A stretch of DNA of 64,000 nt from Phanerochaete sordida (Eukaryota > Basidiomycota > Agaricomycetes > Polyporales > Phanerochaetaceae), in assembly GCA_019973155.2 (NCBI GenBank), contig BPQB01000031.1, positions 310,001 to 374,000 of the forward strand, in the 5' to 3' direction. Made by a program: the position numbers and the translations under genes. The notes beneath the pieces are model-generated. The model saw only the letters and a program-made list of their open reading frames with translations, searched no databases and was not told the origin of the DNA. Position 1 is the stretch's first letter. Every line of letters begins with the position of its first letter. This document shows, one piece after another, positions 34,848 through 46,633 of the stretch.

Positions 34848-36688
34848 TCACGTTTCTCTGCGGCAGCGAGATCGATGGCCGCCATCCTCCCAGTCACTAC
34901 CCACACGACCGAGTCGCGTCAGCGTCGCCGGTCCTGTAAAAATTCGACGCGCACCTTCTCTGACACCGCTTGCCGCAATAGACGACACGTTCGCAGCCCC
35001 TGCAGACGCGCATGCGGTGCGCGGGCTTGTGCCTGCTACAGAGGCACTCGCCCCACGCACAGCGCTCAAACGCACCAAACGGCGTCCACTGCACCTCACC
35101 TGGCTCCGGAAGCAGGTGCCCGTGAACCACTTGCCACGCCCGCGCGAAGCGTAGCCACCCGTCGCTTCTGCGCGCGAGCTGCCGCCGCGCGATCTCATCG
35201 CTGATGGCCTGCCATTCCTGGAGCGTGTGCCGGCGCATGGCAGCAGATTTCGGGCGGACGTCCTTTCCGAGCCTATGGAGCTGCTGTAGGATCCAGTGAG
35301 TGTAAGTGTTGAGCAGCGCTGCGCGGGACGTTAGGTCATTTTTTGACAGTGGGAGCGGCACACGTACGTGGTGCAGCGTCGTTGAACATTTGCATGTAGA
35401 GCTTCAGAAAGCGGCATAACAGGTCAAGAAAAGCATAGCACTGCCTGCTGGACGTCAGGGAGCCGGGCCTAGTACTGCATCAACGATCATGGGAGTATGG
35501 TGGTCATGGTCGCGGACGCACCTCAAGTTCCTTAAAACTGCAGTGGTCGTGGCGATGGACCCGGTCGGTTCTGCCCTGTTCCCCTGGCAGAGCTGACGGC
35601 GAGCGGCGCCCAAACAGTACGACGCGAACCGCGGCTCCAGGGGCAAGGACTCTCGGGCACCGGCATACATGTCTTGCCACTCCCCAAAGAAGTTCAGAAC
35701 CTCAGCTAGACGGTCATCGACAACTGTTTCCTCGCCAAGGTCTCGTAGAATGCCCTGAGCGACCTGTTCGTCACCGACAAAGCCAAGGTCGGCCGAGCAA
35801 AAGAACTCGACCCATGGGGGATCCCGCAATGGCTGTTGCTGATCGCTTAGCAGCCCTAGGGTTGAGAGTGCGGCTGCACGAACTTTCGCAACCGGGCTGT
35901 GCAGCCAGATGACAAGGGAGATATGAGGTATGTGGGAATTTATGAAGTCAAAGTTTCTGTGGAGCATCGGTTATATAAAGGTGACTTGAAGGCAGATATA
36001 CACGTGCCTGTGCTCGCTCAGTACAGTAATCATGAGATCACCGAGCTTATCGAGGGTAACATGCAGACCATAGAGGTAATTCATCGGATGGTTAGACGAA
36101 TTGTTGCGAGCGTCGACAGAGCTTGCCGGCTGCGCGATAAGGAAGGGATCCCTGACGTCCCAGAGTTTGACGAAGACCCCTACGACCGTGTCTTGGAGTA
36201 TGTTCAACAGCACTGAGACTTCTTCCTGATGCTTGCTTGAAAGAACACGTTCTGCGCACGCTAGGAACAAGTCCAGCATAAGAGCACAACGCCCCTGTGG
36301 TCGCAAAAAATAGCTGGTCAAGTCTGAATATATTTACGAGCGAAGAGATACCCACCACTCTTCTGGGATTTTGAGCTGTAACAAGCTGCTCGTGCGTAAA
36401 TCCGCACAAATAGCTGTTTCGGATTCCCTGCTCCAAGACGGCGACAAACCCGGACCTCCAAGCCGTGCGCCAGGCCGCCTCGGGTGCCTGTTTCACGGCC
36501 TCCGCAAGGGTCGTAGCGGGTGTCCAGATAGAGTCGGGATCGAAATCGCCGGTGTACAGCTCGCGCATAAGCTGCGTCCATAGGTCTGGCACCTGCAAGA
36601 CACGGTCCAGCATATCGTCCCGTGATAGCGGTGCCAACGGTCCCTGGGAAAAGTCGCCCGGGAAGAGCTTATCCCAAAGCGCAAGCAT
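34848..36688 (-). CDS. MYND-7: solenoid/MYND zinc-finger protein, intact
   Basis: ATG of MLALWDKLFPGDFSQ to DWEDGGHRSRCRRET. All exons are open: YLCGFTHEQLVTAQ ends exon 1; MLDLFLACAERVL and LQDTVVGVFVKLWD are in exon 2; SHIPHISLVIWLHSP and GAARRQLCQG are in exon 3; the linker is SRQCYAFLDLLCRF; the finger is CAWGECLC, CRGCERVVYCGKRCQRR. Closest relatives are MYND-8 next to it and MYND-1 across the island; the three share a distinctive exon 1 (DPYSIWAPATTL type) and leader. The frame also runs upstream of the ATG, but the family start is at MLALW. Confidence 0.83.
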
Positions 36689-36850
36689 GCCGGCGAGGTG
36701 CCCTGTCATTTGCATCCTAATCTTTAGCACTATCCGAGACCAAAATGCGCACAACTCGCCTTCAACGTCAGTGAAGGACAAACTATGTAGTTGTGGCGAG
36801 AACCAACCTGCGTTTGACGCCTACAAAACCATTTCGACGAAATGTGGCGT

Positions 36851-36862
36851 GCTTATGTAAGC
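36851..36862. promoter_or_regulatory. Palindrome GCTTATGTAAGC upstream of MYND-7
   Basis: Perfect match, 162 bases before the MYND-7 ATG. Confidence 0.75.
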
Positions 36863-37035
36863 AGAGCAGAGGACGGAACCCGGTCTCGAGGGCTAGCCTG
36901 TAAAATACGATACATGGACACACTCACGACCTCTCACCCCGCTGTCAAGCCGACTGCGTTGCATAAATTAAAGTAGCATTGCCTATATTCTAGTACAAGC
37001 TGAGAGCTCTCAAAGTAGCGATCGCTGCGCTAGCT

Positions 37036-38877
37036 TCACCGCGCCACTCTGCGGCAGCGCAGCCGATGCTCCTCCCAATCGCTACACACGCGTTCATAAG
37101 TCAACATCATACTCCCCTCGGCCATGATATTTGATACGCACCTCCTCTGACACCGCGCTCCGCAGTAGACGACCAGCTCGCAGCCTTTACAGAGGCGCAT
37201 GCGATGCGCGGGCTTGTGCCTGCTGCAGAGGCACTCCTCCCACGCGCAGCGCTCTAAAGCACCGAACGGCGTCCACTGCGCCTCGCCGGGCTCCGGAGTC
37301 AGGTACGTCCGCACGACTTGCCATGTCCGTACGAAGCGGCGCCAGTCGTCGCTTCTGCGCGCGAGCTGCCGCCGCGCGATTTCGTCGCTGATGACCTGCG
37401 ATTCCTGGAGCGTGTGCCTGCGCATGGCAGCAGATTTCGGGCGGACGCCCTTCCCGAGCCTATGAAGCTGCTGGAGGCCCCAGTGGATAAAGGTGTTGAG
37501 CAGCGCTGCGCAGTGTCAGTACGTCAGTGCGGTCTCGGGTGAAGGGCAGCGGCGGGCGTACGGGGTGGGGTGTCGTTATACAAGTCCATGTGGAGCCTCA
37601 GATATCGGCAGAACAGGTCGAGAAAGTTGTAACATTGCTTGCTGGAGGTGAGAGAGCCGGTCCTACAGCAAAATCAGCGATCTCGGAGCGGTAGTGGTCA
37701 CGGGACGTAGACACACCCTAGATTCTTGAAAACTGTGGTAGCCATGGCGATAGATCCTCTGGTTTCCGTGCTCCTACCCTGGCACAGCTGACGGCGAACA
37801 GCGGCCATGCTGTACGGAGCAAACCGCCGCTCCAAGGGCAAGGAATCTCGAGCACCGGCGTACATATTCTGCCACTCCACCATAAGGATCACGACGTCAG
37901 TCAGGCTGCCGTCGACAATCGTTTCGTCGGAAAGGTCTCGTATGAGGCCTCGAGCGATCTGTTCGTCGCCGGAATAGCCAAGGTCGGCAGAGCAAAAGAA
38001 TTCGGTCCACAGGTCCCGCGACGGATGTCTCGGATCGTTGAGCAATCCCAGTGTCGAGAGGGCGCCCTCACGAATTTCTGGAGCCGGACTATGTAGCCAT
38101 ATGGCGAGGGAGACGTGAGGTATGTGGGAGCCTATGAAGTCGATTTCTCTGGAGGGCAATGGTTCATTTAGAACTGAACATGATGAGGAGCATGCACGCA
38201 CCTGTGTTCTCTCAGAGTCTTTGTCGCGTCATGACCGAGAGCATCGAGCGTGGCATGTAGATCATAAAGGTGATTGACTGGACTAAGGGACTTATCGTTG
38301 CCCTTTGCGGAGTTTTCGGGAAGCGCGATGAGGAAGGGGTCCCTGACGTCCCATAGCTTTACGAAGATTCCTACAATGGTATCTTGAAGCACGTCCAGTA
38401 TCATTGTAACATCTTCTTTTTGCTCGCTCGCGAGAATACGGCCGTTGCATGCCACGAATAAGTCCAGCATGAGAGTACAGCGCCCCTGTGACGGAAAAGA
38501 GCTGATTCATTCCAGGTATTTACGAGCATCGAGGAGAGACGTACCACTCTTCTCGGATCTTGAGCTGTAAGGAGCTGCTCCTGTGTATAACCACATAGGT
38601 AGCTGCTTCCGATCAGCTGCGCCAAGGCGACGACAAAGCCTGAGTTCAAAGCCGTGCACCAGGTCGCCTGGGACGAAAATCGTACAGCCAACATGAGGGT
38701 CGTCGCAGGTGCCCATATAGAGTAGGGGTCTAAATCATCGGTGTACAGCTCGCGCATGAGCTGCGTCCATAAATCGGGCATCTGAATGATACGGTCCCTC
38801 ATGTTGTCCGGTGATAGCGGTACCGACGGTGTCTGGGAAAAGTCGCCCGGGAAGAGCTCACGCCAAAGCGCAAGCAT
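37036..38877 (-). CDS. MYND-8: solenoid/MYND zinc-finger protein with short finger end, intact
   Basis: ATG of MLALWRELFPGDFSQ to DWEEHRLRCRRVAR. The six exons are open. Exon 3 reads GSHIPHVSLAIWLHSP and AAVRRQLCQG. Exon 5 reads RPKSAAMRRHTLQESQV and CAWEECLC, CKGCELVVYCGARCQRR. Exon 6 lacks the two glycines seen in most relatives, so the last zinc ligands are spaced W-x2-H-x3-C, as in the classical MYND domain; only MYND-1 shares this. Tandem neighbour of MYND-7. Confidence 0.83.
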
Positions 38878-39047
38878 CTTGGCGATGTCAAAGCGTGCCC
38901 TGTTGCCTCAATCCTTGCTCGTGAGCATTTTAATAGACAGAAATTCTCCCAGCTCACCGCAGACGATAGCGTAGGACAAGCCGAGTAGTTGTGGTGAGAG
39001 CCAGCCTGCGCTGGGCGCCTGTAAAACAATTTCCATGAATGCGGCGT

Positions 39048-39059
39048 GCTTATGTAAGC
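39048..39059. promoter_or_regulatory. Palindrome GCTTATGTAAGC upstream of MYND-8
   Basis: Perfect match, 170 bases before the MYND-8 ATG. The bases beyond it (39060-39190) resemble, strand for strand, the reverse complement of 1640-1736, next to the glycerol-kinase fragment. Confidence 0.75.
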
Positions 39060-39115
39060 AGAAGACCGAAACTGGTCTGGCGGGTTAAGTTGGCCTACAG
39101 AATGTGATCCACGAA

Positions 39116-39341
39116 CTACAAGGCGAGAACGGATCTTGCTGCCAAGTCGACTGCGTTGACGAAATACAGGGGCCTTGCTGTGTGCCAATTGAGTCGGAAA
39201 AGAGTTATCCTATTGGCCGGCGGAACCGGCCTCAAAATATTCGACAGTCGTCGTGACCCGGACAGCATCCGCCAAACCAGACGGACCTGGTCTGAGCGGT
39301 TCACGTGCTAATCAGGTAAGACGCAACAGCGTCGCAAGATC
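39116..39341 (+). repeat. 3' flank shared by MYND-9 and MYND-12, copy 1
   Basis: About 225 bases beyond the MYND-9 stop that match 46384-46633 in patches (CTTGCTGTGTGCCA, GACAGCATCCGC, GTAAGACGCAAC). They mark the boundary of the block duplication. Confidence 0.65.
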
Positions 39342-41227
39342 CTACTGCGCCACCACACGACAGCGCTCTCGATGCCCACCCTGCTCCCAATCGCTAGAAT
39401 CCATCCACGCATCAGCGTGATCGCACGGCACCACGAGACGTATCACACACCTCTTCTGGCACCGCTTGCCACAATACACAACCTGCTCGCATCCCCTGCA
39501 CGAGCGCAGCTTATGCGCTGGCTTGTGCCGGCTACAAAGACACTCGCGCCACGCACACCGCTCGAACGCGCCGAACGGAGCGCGGACTACGTCGCCCACG
39601 GCAGGGGCGGGCCACAGGTGCCCCTGAAGGACGAACCAGAACTGCGCGAACTGCATCCATGCGATGCTTCGGTGCACGAGCCGTCGGCGCTGCATCGCGT
39701 CGGTGACAGCTTGCCACGCCGCCTGCGTGTGCGCGCGCAGCGCGAGCGTCTTAGGACTGTTGTCCTTCGCACGGTGGTGAATGCGCTTGAGGAGCCAGTC
39801 CATGTGTTTCTCGAAATACGCTGGGCGGAGTATTAGTACGACCAGGCGAAGGGTATGGTGGCGCACGTACGTGGAGGGCGCGCGTCGTTCTGTTGGATTG
39901 ACAGCGAGACATACTCGCAAAGTAGGTCCACGAGATCATAGTATTGCCTTCCGTGGATCTCAAGTTCCAGTCTGCATCGATCGAATGAGAATCCCTTCAG
40001 AGAATAACATATTTCGACGTGTCGATAACCTTACTCTAAGTTGTCGAAGACGCCTGACATGATGTCGATGAATGTTTCGGGGTTTGTGTTGTCCTCTCGG
40101 CATAGTTGACGACGGGCGGCCGCCAAACAGTATGGCGCCAGCTTTTCCTCATCGGCAAGATTCATCCCAATATCGACGAACGTGTTACTCCATATCTTGA
40201 GGAAAGATACCACGTTTGCGAGCGCGAGGCCAGTGACCTCTTCCTCAGCAAGGTCGCGGATGATGGCGTCCGTGACGTGTTTACATCTGGTCGAGCCGCC
40301 GAGCGCGCTCGCCAAAAAATCAGGGAACATATCCGTTACTTCATCTGCATCGTAGACTGTGCGCATCATGCAGGCGAGACCGCACATTCGAGTGCTTGTG
40401 TAAGGCGCGTGGACCCAGGTGACCAAGAGAACGTCGGGAATATGACTCTTGAAAATGTCGATGGATCTGAGACCGTTCGTATCACCAGCATGACGAAGTG
40501 AGGGAATAGCTGTTACTTACCTGTGCTCCTGGAGCTTTTTGAACGTGAGATAACCCAGCTCACGCAGAGTGTTGTACACGGAGTCCAGCCTGTCTTCCCA
40601 GAGCCCGCCAAACCCGGGACGTAGGTCCATAATTTCGCCTTCGGCAGCGGTGTACTCTGCTATGAGAAAAGAGTCCTTGGTGTCCCACAGGGCAGCGAAC
40701 ACTTTAAGGACCGTGTCTTGCAGGACGTCGAGCACCTGGGCAACTTCTTGAGGACAATCTCCAGCGATCATCCGCTGGGTGCACGTCAAAAGTAAGCCAA
40801 GCATGTGGTTGACGCGATCCTGGAGACAAAAACAAACATGGACGATCAGCGGTAGGTATGTTGTACCACACGTTGAAGGGCTCACAAAGCAGTCGTCGCG
40901 ATCTTCTGCGACCAGCTGCTCGCGCGTGAAGCCACACAAAAAGCCGCGGTCTATCGCTTCCGCCAAAACCAGCAGAAAGCCCGCCTCCCAGGCTTTGGAC
41001 CAGGTGGCCATAGGGGCATCGCGTACGGCATCTCCGAAGTCTTGGAACCAGCCCCATGCGTCGACGTCGTAGTCATCGGCCTCCGTCGCGCAAAGCTCGC
41101 ATAAGAGCTGGGGCCAGGACGCGGCGACCTGGTGGAAGCGCTCAACGAATGACGTCCTGGTGGTCGACGCGTCCTGTGACGCGTCGGAGGCGTCGTCAGG
41201 GAAGAGCTCGAGCCAGTGTTTCAGCAT
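39342..41227 (-). CDS. MYND-9: solenoid/MYND zinc-finger protein, pair of MYND-12
   Basis: ATG of MLKHWLELFPDDASDAS to DWEQGGHRERCRVVAQ. Exon 1 is rich in acidic residues. Intron 1 is short and in frame. Exon 2 has LQDTVLKVFAALWDTKDSF; exon 3 SHIPDVLLVTWVHAP and LAAARRQLCRE; exon 4 LEIHGRQYYDLVDLLCEYV; exon 5 KHMDWLLKRIHHRAKDN, RPKT changed to SPKT, and the finger CAWRECLC, CRGCEQVVYCGKRCQKR. No lesions. First gene of the three-gene block (MYND-9, -10, -11) that is repeated as MYND-12, -13 and -15. Confidence 0.84.
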
Positions 41228-41422
41228 TGGTGGCGACGTTGCAGTATGGTTCGAAGGTCTTCTGCTGCACACCATGAAAGGACGGACGACATCAGAAAAC
41301 AGCAGAACGTACGCTATAAGGGACACGCTCACCGTGTGCGATGTCGATGTGGTAGAGGCTGGTGAACAAAAGGCGAAATCCAACATGCACGCCTGCCACA
41401 AAGTCGTCTCGCGGGGTGGCGT

Positions 41423-41434
41423 GCTTAAGTAAGC
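41423..41434. promoter_or_regulatory. Palindrome GCTTAAGTAAGC upstream of MYND-9
   Basis: Perfect match, 195 bases before the MYND-9 ATG. A leader with an ATG (MLDFAFC) and a likely GTGAGC...GTGCAG intron lies between. Confidence 0.75.
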
Positions 41435-41581
41435 AACAGCTTCCAGGATGTGGCAAAGGCCAATATTGTCCTGCCCGTAGCTCGAGCCTGAGGCCTGGGA
41501 GGTTCTGCGGGCCGGGTTCTATAGGGTATTGCATTCAAGCGTACGGAGAATATGACCAGTCTGCAAAGGCTTGTATGCAGC

Positions 41582-43471
41582 CTAGCGGGAAGTCGCTCGC
41601 ATTCTGCACCTGGTCCTATGTCCGCCCTTTTCCCAGTCACTGGTAGCATAGCGTCGCGTCAGAGATATGGGGACGTCGAGCGACTAGTCGCACACCTTTT
41701 CTGGCACCTCCCACCACAGTACACGACCCGCTCGCAGCCCTTACACGTGCGCATGCGGTGCGCGGGCTTGTGCCTGCTGCACAGGCACTCAGACCACGCA
41801 CAGCGCTCGAGGAGCCCAAACGCAGGCTGCATCCCATCACTCCTCTCGAGGGCATCCTCCGGACCGATACGCACACGCATCGCGTCCCAAAGCCGTGCGC
41901 ACCGCACCCATTCCGTGCCCTCGCGGTGCGCGAGCTCGGCCGCGACAGCGCGCCACGCCGCGAGCGTCCGCGTGCGCATCGCGACGCGCTTCGGGCTCAA
42001 GAGCGCGGGCGGTGCGGGGAGCGCACTGAGGGCCCACTCGACGATACCCCCAATGAGCACTGCGAGGGCGTCAGCGCAACGCGGTCAGTGTCGTGGGGCA
42101 CGCACCAGGAACAGCCAGCACGGCGTCGGGGGCGCCCTGGATGCGGCACAGAGCGTAGTGCGCGAAGAGGTCGAGGAACGCAGGGACCTGGCGCGCGGAG
42201 AGCGGCAGGCCGGTGCTGAGATGCGGGCAATCAGATGGGGCGGTTTTGCGAGTGTGGGTTGGGCCACGCACCAGAAGCTCTTAAAGATCTTGGCTGCGAC
42301 GCTCGCGAACATGAAGCCGGCAGGCGTATCGCTCTCGCCGCGGCACAGCTGGCGGCGCGCGGCCGCGAGACCGTACGAGGCCAGTCGCACGTCTGGGGGA
42401 AGCGCTTCTGCGGCAATGAGGTGCGCGTTCTGCCACAGAGATAGTAGTGTCAGGACGTTGCTGAGGTGAGCGTCTACGACGGCTTCGTCTGCAAAGTCCC
42501 TGAGTAGAGCGGAGACGATCACCTCATCGTCACAACAGTCGTCCACTGCAGCCGCTGAGCGAAAGATCGCGGGCCACGGGTCATTTTCGGACGTATATGG
42601 AAATGAAGCCAGATGAGCCAAGTTGAAGACGGCATCTGAGTGAACGGACGGCTTCGTGCTCCAGATCCATATAATCAGAAATATTTGCGGGATGCGAGAG
42701 TCTGCAAGTGCGATCGTTCTGTAGATGCCAGTGTCGTCAGTAGCCATCCTTATGAGCGCCGATGAGGTTTGAAAATGGCTGAGACAAACCTATGCTCGTG
42801 CAGCAGGTCTGCAGTCAGGCGGCCCAGCATATTGAGCGTACCGAACAAGGCGTCCACTTCGTAGAACGGCATCGTCGAGTCGTCATCGTCTTCGAGGTCG
42901 ATAAACTCGCTGATGAGAAATGGGCTTCCAATTTCCAAAAGTTTGACGAACACGCCAACGATTGTGTCTTGGAGGATATGAAGGAGTTGCGCGGTCTCGT
43001 CCGGACGTGCGCCATCTCTCGCTCGTTTAGCACATATGAAAAATACGCTGAGCACACAGTTGACGTGTTCCTAATGTAGTACGTTTGACCTGTTAGCTAC
43101 GAGCATCACAACACGCAGTAAATACATACGACGTAGTCCGCGGCATGGTCCGAAACGAGTTCCTCTCGGGTAAATCCGCAAAGAAATTCACTGCGAACTA
43201 CCACTGCTGACGCTAGCATGAGCCCCGCCTGCCATGCCGAGCGCCATACAGCGTCTGGTGCGTCCTGGATCGTTTCCTCAAGCACAGCGAACAGCATGCC
43301 TACAAGCACGAAGTCTTCGTCTTTGTCGGGCACGCAGACCTCGCACAAGAGCCGTGGCCAAGACTCAGGATGTCGACAAAGGCGTGCGTATATGGCGTCC
43401 GCTGATAGTCGCCGCAGAGCACGCGGGGAGCTCTCTGGCTCTGGGAAGAGCTCGAGCCAGCGCTCCAGCAT
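41582..43471 (-). CDS. MYND-10: solenoid/MYND zinc-finger protein, pair of MYND-13
   Basis: ATG of MLERWLELFPEPESS to DWEKGGHRTRCRMRATSR. Exon 2: CAKRARDGARPDETAQLL and LQDTIVGVFVKLLE. Exon 3: DSRIPQIFLIIWIWS, LLRDFADEAVVDAHLSNV, LAAARRQLCRG. Linker: ARQVPAFLDLFAHYAL. Exon 5: in place of RPKT it reads SPKRVAMRTRTLAAW, then CAWSECLC, CKGCERVVYCGGRCQKR. All splice sites are normal. Relatives are MYND-13, the broken MYND-14 and, more distantly, MYND-17. Confidence 0.84.
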
Positions 43472-43683
43472 GTTCTGGCAGTCGTCGCCGTCGCGCCCCT
43501 ACAACGCCGCCTGGAGCTGAGTGTCGACTATATGCGGCGTTTTGATTCATGAATGGACAAACAAAGAGGAGTAGCTGCATAAAAACTCACTAGGGGTTGT
43601 GTCGAGGCTCCAGACCGAGGGATGGACGTCGAGGCAGGAGACAAGCGTGCTGAGCGCTTATGAAGCGCGTTGCGATCCCGCGT

Positions 43684-43695
43684 GCTGAGATAAGC
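43684..43695. promoter_or_regulatory. Palindrome (one mismatch, GCTGAGATAAGC) upstream of MYND-10
   Basis: 212 bases before the MYND-10 ATG. The whole leader (43560-43750) matches the MYND-13 leader. Confidence 0.6.
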
Positions 43696-43759
43696 ATCTG
43701 CAGATTGAGTGACATATCTGCCTACTTGCAAACCTCCAGGCTTCCTCCTCGCTCGCTCA

Positions 43760-44288
43760 AACAGCAGCCCTACTGAGGGTAGAATGTCCCAAACTTGTCA
43801 CAATTTTAATAATGCGCGATGGTTTGAACGAATTAGGGTACTGGTGCATAGATCATCGATGAGGCTAGAGCCAAACTGAGGGCCAGCGTAGGCCAGCGTC
43901 GCGCGATGGCGAAAGCCAGCGTGCTAGCGTGCCACACCTGTTTACTAACTTCTCGACGGGGAAAGCTTGGATATGTGCAGATCATATCCTGGGAAGGGAA
44001 GACGACACGACCAGCCTTCCTACTGAGTTTCTCTGCGATGAGAGAGACCGCGTGGGGTGACCATCCCTCAAACGAATTAGATCCGTCTCAAATGCAGTGT
44101 TGTACCAGAAAAATGACGCGACCGATTGATTTCCAGGACATGCGATCTACTTCGCTTAATTATTAATTTATTAGAGGTACACATAGATAGTCGCCGTCTG
44201 TAACGCGCAGTTGCTCTGATTCGTGCCTGCTACCAGCGACAATGGCAAGCTTGGTAGAACTCTGAACTTTGGGCAGACCGCTAATTAC
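43760..44288. other. Extra spacer between MYND-10 promoter and MYND-11, no gene seen
   Basis: About 530 AT-richer bases that other inter-member spacers lack. No open frame with family resemblance. It could be decayed remains of an inserted sequence. Confidence 0.35.
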
Positions 44289-46158
44289 TTATGGCGTCAA
44301 CCTCAAGCAGCTCTGTCTGTGCTCGCCCTCGGTCCAGTCTCTAGGCACGCGCTTTCGTGTAAGCACTACGCGCAGGACAAGCTACCCACCACGCACCGTT
44401 TCTGACAGTCCCTCCCGCAATACGCGACGAGCCCGCAGCCTGCACACACGCGCATCCGGTGTGCCGGCGCGGCGACGCTGCAGAGACACGCAGACCATCC
44501 ACAGCGCACGAGTGGCGCGAATGCGCCGACGCTCGACACGCCGGGCTCCGGCTCGACGAGGCGGCGCACGGTTTCGCACTTGCGCACGAACGTGCGCCAG
44601 TCGGTGTCGCGCTGGGCAACGCGCCGGCGCGCGAGCTCGTCCGTGAGAGTGAGCCATGCGCTGTACACGCGCTGGCGCAGCGCGACGGTCTTCGGCCGCA
44701 CACAGGGGGTGTGTGCGCGTAGCTTCTTCAGGATCCAGTCCAGGTAACCGTTCAGTATCTCTGCGAGACGCTTTAGTGTTGCGCACTGTGTGCGGCCGAA
44801 GGAAACTCACCTGGTGTCCGCCGCTCCGGCAGCTCAAGGCAGGCCATAGTATATTTGCAGAATAGGTCAAGCAATCCGTAGCATTGTCTGGGGGAGAGAG
44901 CCGGCTCTCCTTTGCTGGAAAAGGATGTCAGGAGAGAATCACGTAGATAATATATGAGGGCATACTTCAGGCTCATAAGTGCTGCCGTCATGACTTCCAG
45001 AAACCCCTCTACGCCTGTATGACGTCCTCTGCATAACTGGCGTCGCGCAACACCTATGCAGTATCCAGCAAGTTTGGGCTCCCAAGGGACTGCGGCGCCG
45101 AGCAGCCGTCTTTCTTGCCATACAGAGAGAAGGTACAGAGTAGTTGACAACTGTTTGTCGACAACGGATTCGTTCTCAAGATCCCGCAATATTGCATGGG
45201 TAAAGGCGCGCTCGGTGACGTCGCCTGGCGATGATGGCAAAGTGCTGAAAAGCTGGCTCCAGACGCTGGAAGGAGAGGCCTGGGCTCCGATGATGCGTTC
45301 CAAATGGGACAATGTGCCTGAGCGCACGGACGCATCCGAGTTGTAGATCCAATTCAGAAGGAACATATGCGGGATGTACGACTCAACCAGCTGTATTGCT
45401 CTGTTACCACTCAGAGTATTAATGAGATCGACAGGCATCGCTGCAGAGTACAACGTACCTATGATGGGCTCTCATCGCCTCCAAAATACAGCGCCCCGAT
45501 GCTGTCAGAATATTCAGCAGCACATCCACCCCATTGTGGGTCAGATACGCGGCAAAGCTAGTGTTGCCAGAGGTAGACTCGCGCAGGCCTGCCTCTCCTA
45601 CCAGGAAAGGATCTCGGATGTCCCAAAGCTTGACGTAGACTCCGATGATAGTATCTTCGAAGACATCCAGCATTTGCGCGACCTCTTCTGGGCTGTCATC
45701 GTGGATGATGCGTTCGACACATGCGAAGAACAACTCCATGATGCTTATTGTGTGGACTCGCTGGTACCGAGAGATCAGATTGGGCACCTTCGCAACAAAA
45801 TCGACCGATCACCCACCGCACCTCGCGCGCCTTCTGGCGTAATCAGTTGTGCACGGGAATACCCGCACACGAAGCCATCGCCGAGCGACGCCACCAGGCA
45901 GGGGACGAGGCCTGCGGCACATGCCTCGCGCCGAACCGCGCGAGGCGCCTCGCGGACGGCCTCGGACAGCGCGGCAAATCGCTTCCATGTGAGCTCGGCG
46001 TCGCGGTCGTCGCGATTGCGGATCTCGCACACTTCGCGCGCGAGGTGCGGCCAGGTCCCGGGGAAGCTGTGCAGACGCGCCAGCACGGCATCGCGCGATA
46101 GCCCATCCCATCGGTAGGGAGAGTCGTCGGGGAAGATGTGTTTCCACTGCACGAGCAT
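44289..46158 (-). CDS. MYND-11: solenoid/MYND zinc-finger protein of the PYRWDGL type, pair of MYND-15
   Basis: ATG of MLVQWKHIFPDDSPYRWDG to DWTEGEHRQSCLRLTP. Exon 2: FACVERIIHDDSPEEVAQ and KLWDIRDPFLVGE. Exon 3: ESYIPHMFLLNWIYN and IGVARRQLCRG. Exon 5: RPKTVALRQRVYSAWLTL and a divergent finger: CGWSACLCSVAAPAHRMR then CAGCGLVAYCGRDCQKR. The basic HK of most members is replaced by AA, and KGCE by AGCG. All ligand positions are kept, so the domain should fold, but its surface differs. MYND-15 and the partial MYND-20 are its relatives. All exons open. Confidence 0.83.
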
Positions 46159-46360
46159 CTAGTTGCACTTGTCGCGACGCGGTCTGCTAGCGGTCAGTGG
46201 CTGCGAAGGCTGCTCGTAGCACCAATGATACGGCAGATGCGTTAGAAATGTTGATGCCAGTGCGAATTATGTGTGCGGAACCTACCCAGAGTATGTGGTT
46301 TGAGATCAGCTTGCAGATGCGTGAGCTTTGCAGCTTGCAATGGCATGCTTGGGGCGTGCG

Positions 46361-46372
46361 GCTTACACGTGC
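46361..46372. promoter_or_regulatory. Possible half-site upstream of MYND-11
   Basis: GCTTACACGTGC keeps only the left half of the palindrome, 202 bases before the MYND-11 ATG, the normal distance. The right half is replaced by a CACGTG-containing sequence. Tentative. Confidence 0.25.
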
Positions 46373-46383
46373 GGCGCTAACAA

Positions 46384-46633
46384 AATATATATCACGTGAA
46401 GTACGAGGCGCGTACGAGCGCGAAGTCTATCGCGTGGAAGGATTTCGGGAGTCTTGCTGTGTGCCAGCTGAGTCGGAGCAGAGATATACGATTATTGACT
46501 GCAGGAACCAGGCAGGAACCAGCGTTAGGGTATTCAGTACTGTCGAGACCTGGACAGCATCCGCTAAACCAGGTATACCTATTCTGAGCGGTTGATATGC
46601 TAAACAAGTAAGACGCAACGGGCTCGCAAGCTC
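46384..46633 (+). repeat. 3' flank shared by MYND-9 and MYND-12, copy 2
   Basis: Counterpart of 39116-39341, in the same orientation, 7.29 kb away. Confidence 0.65.
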
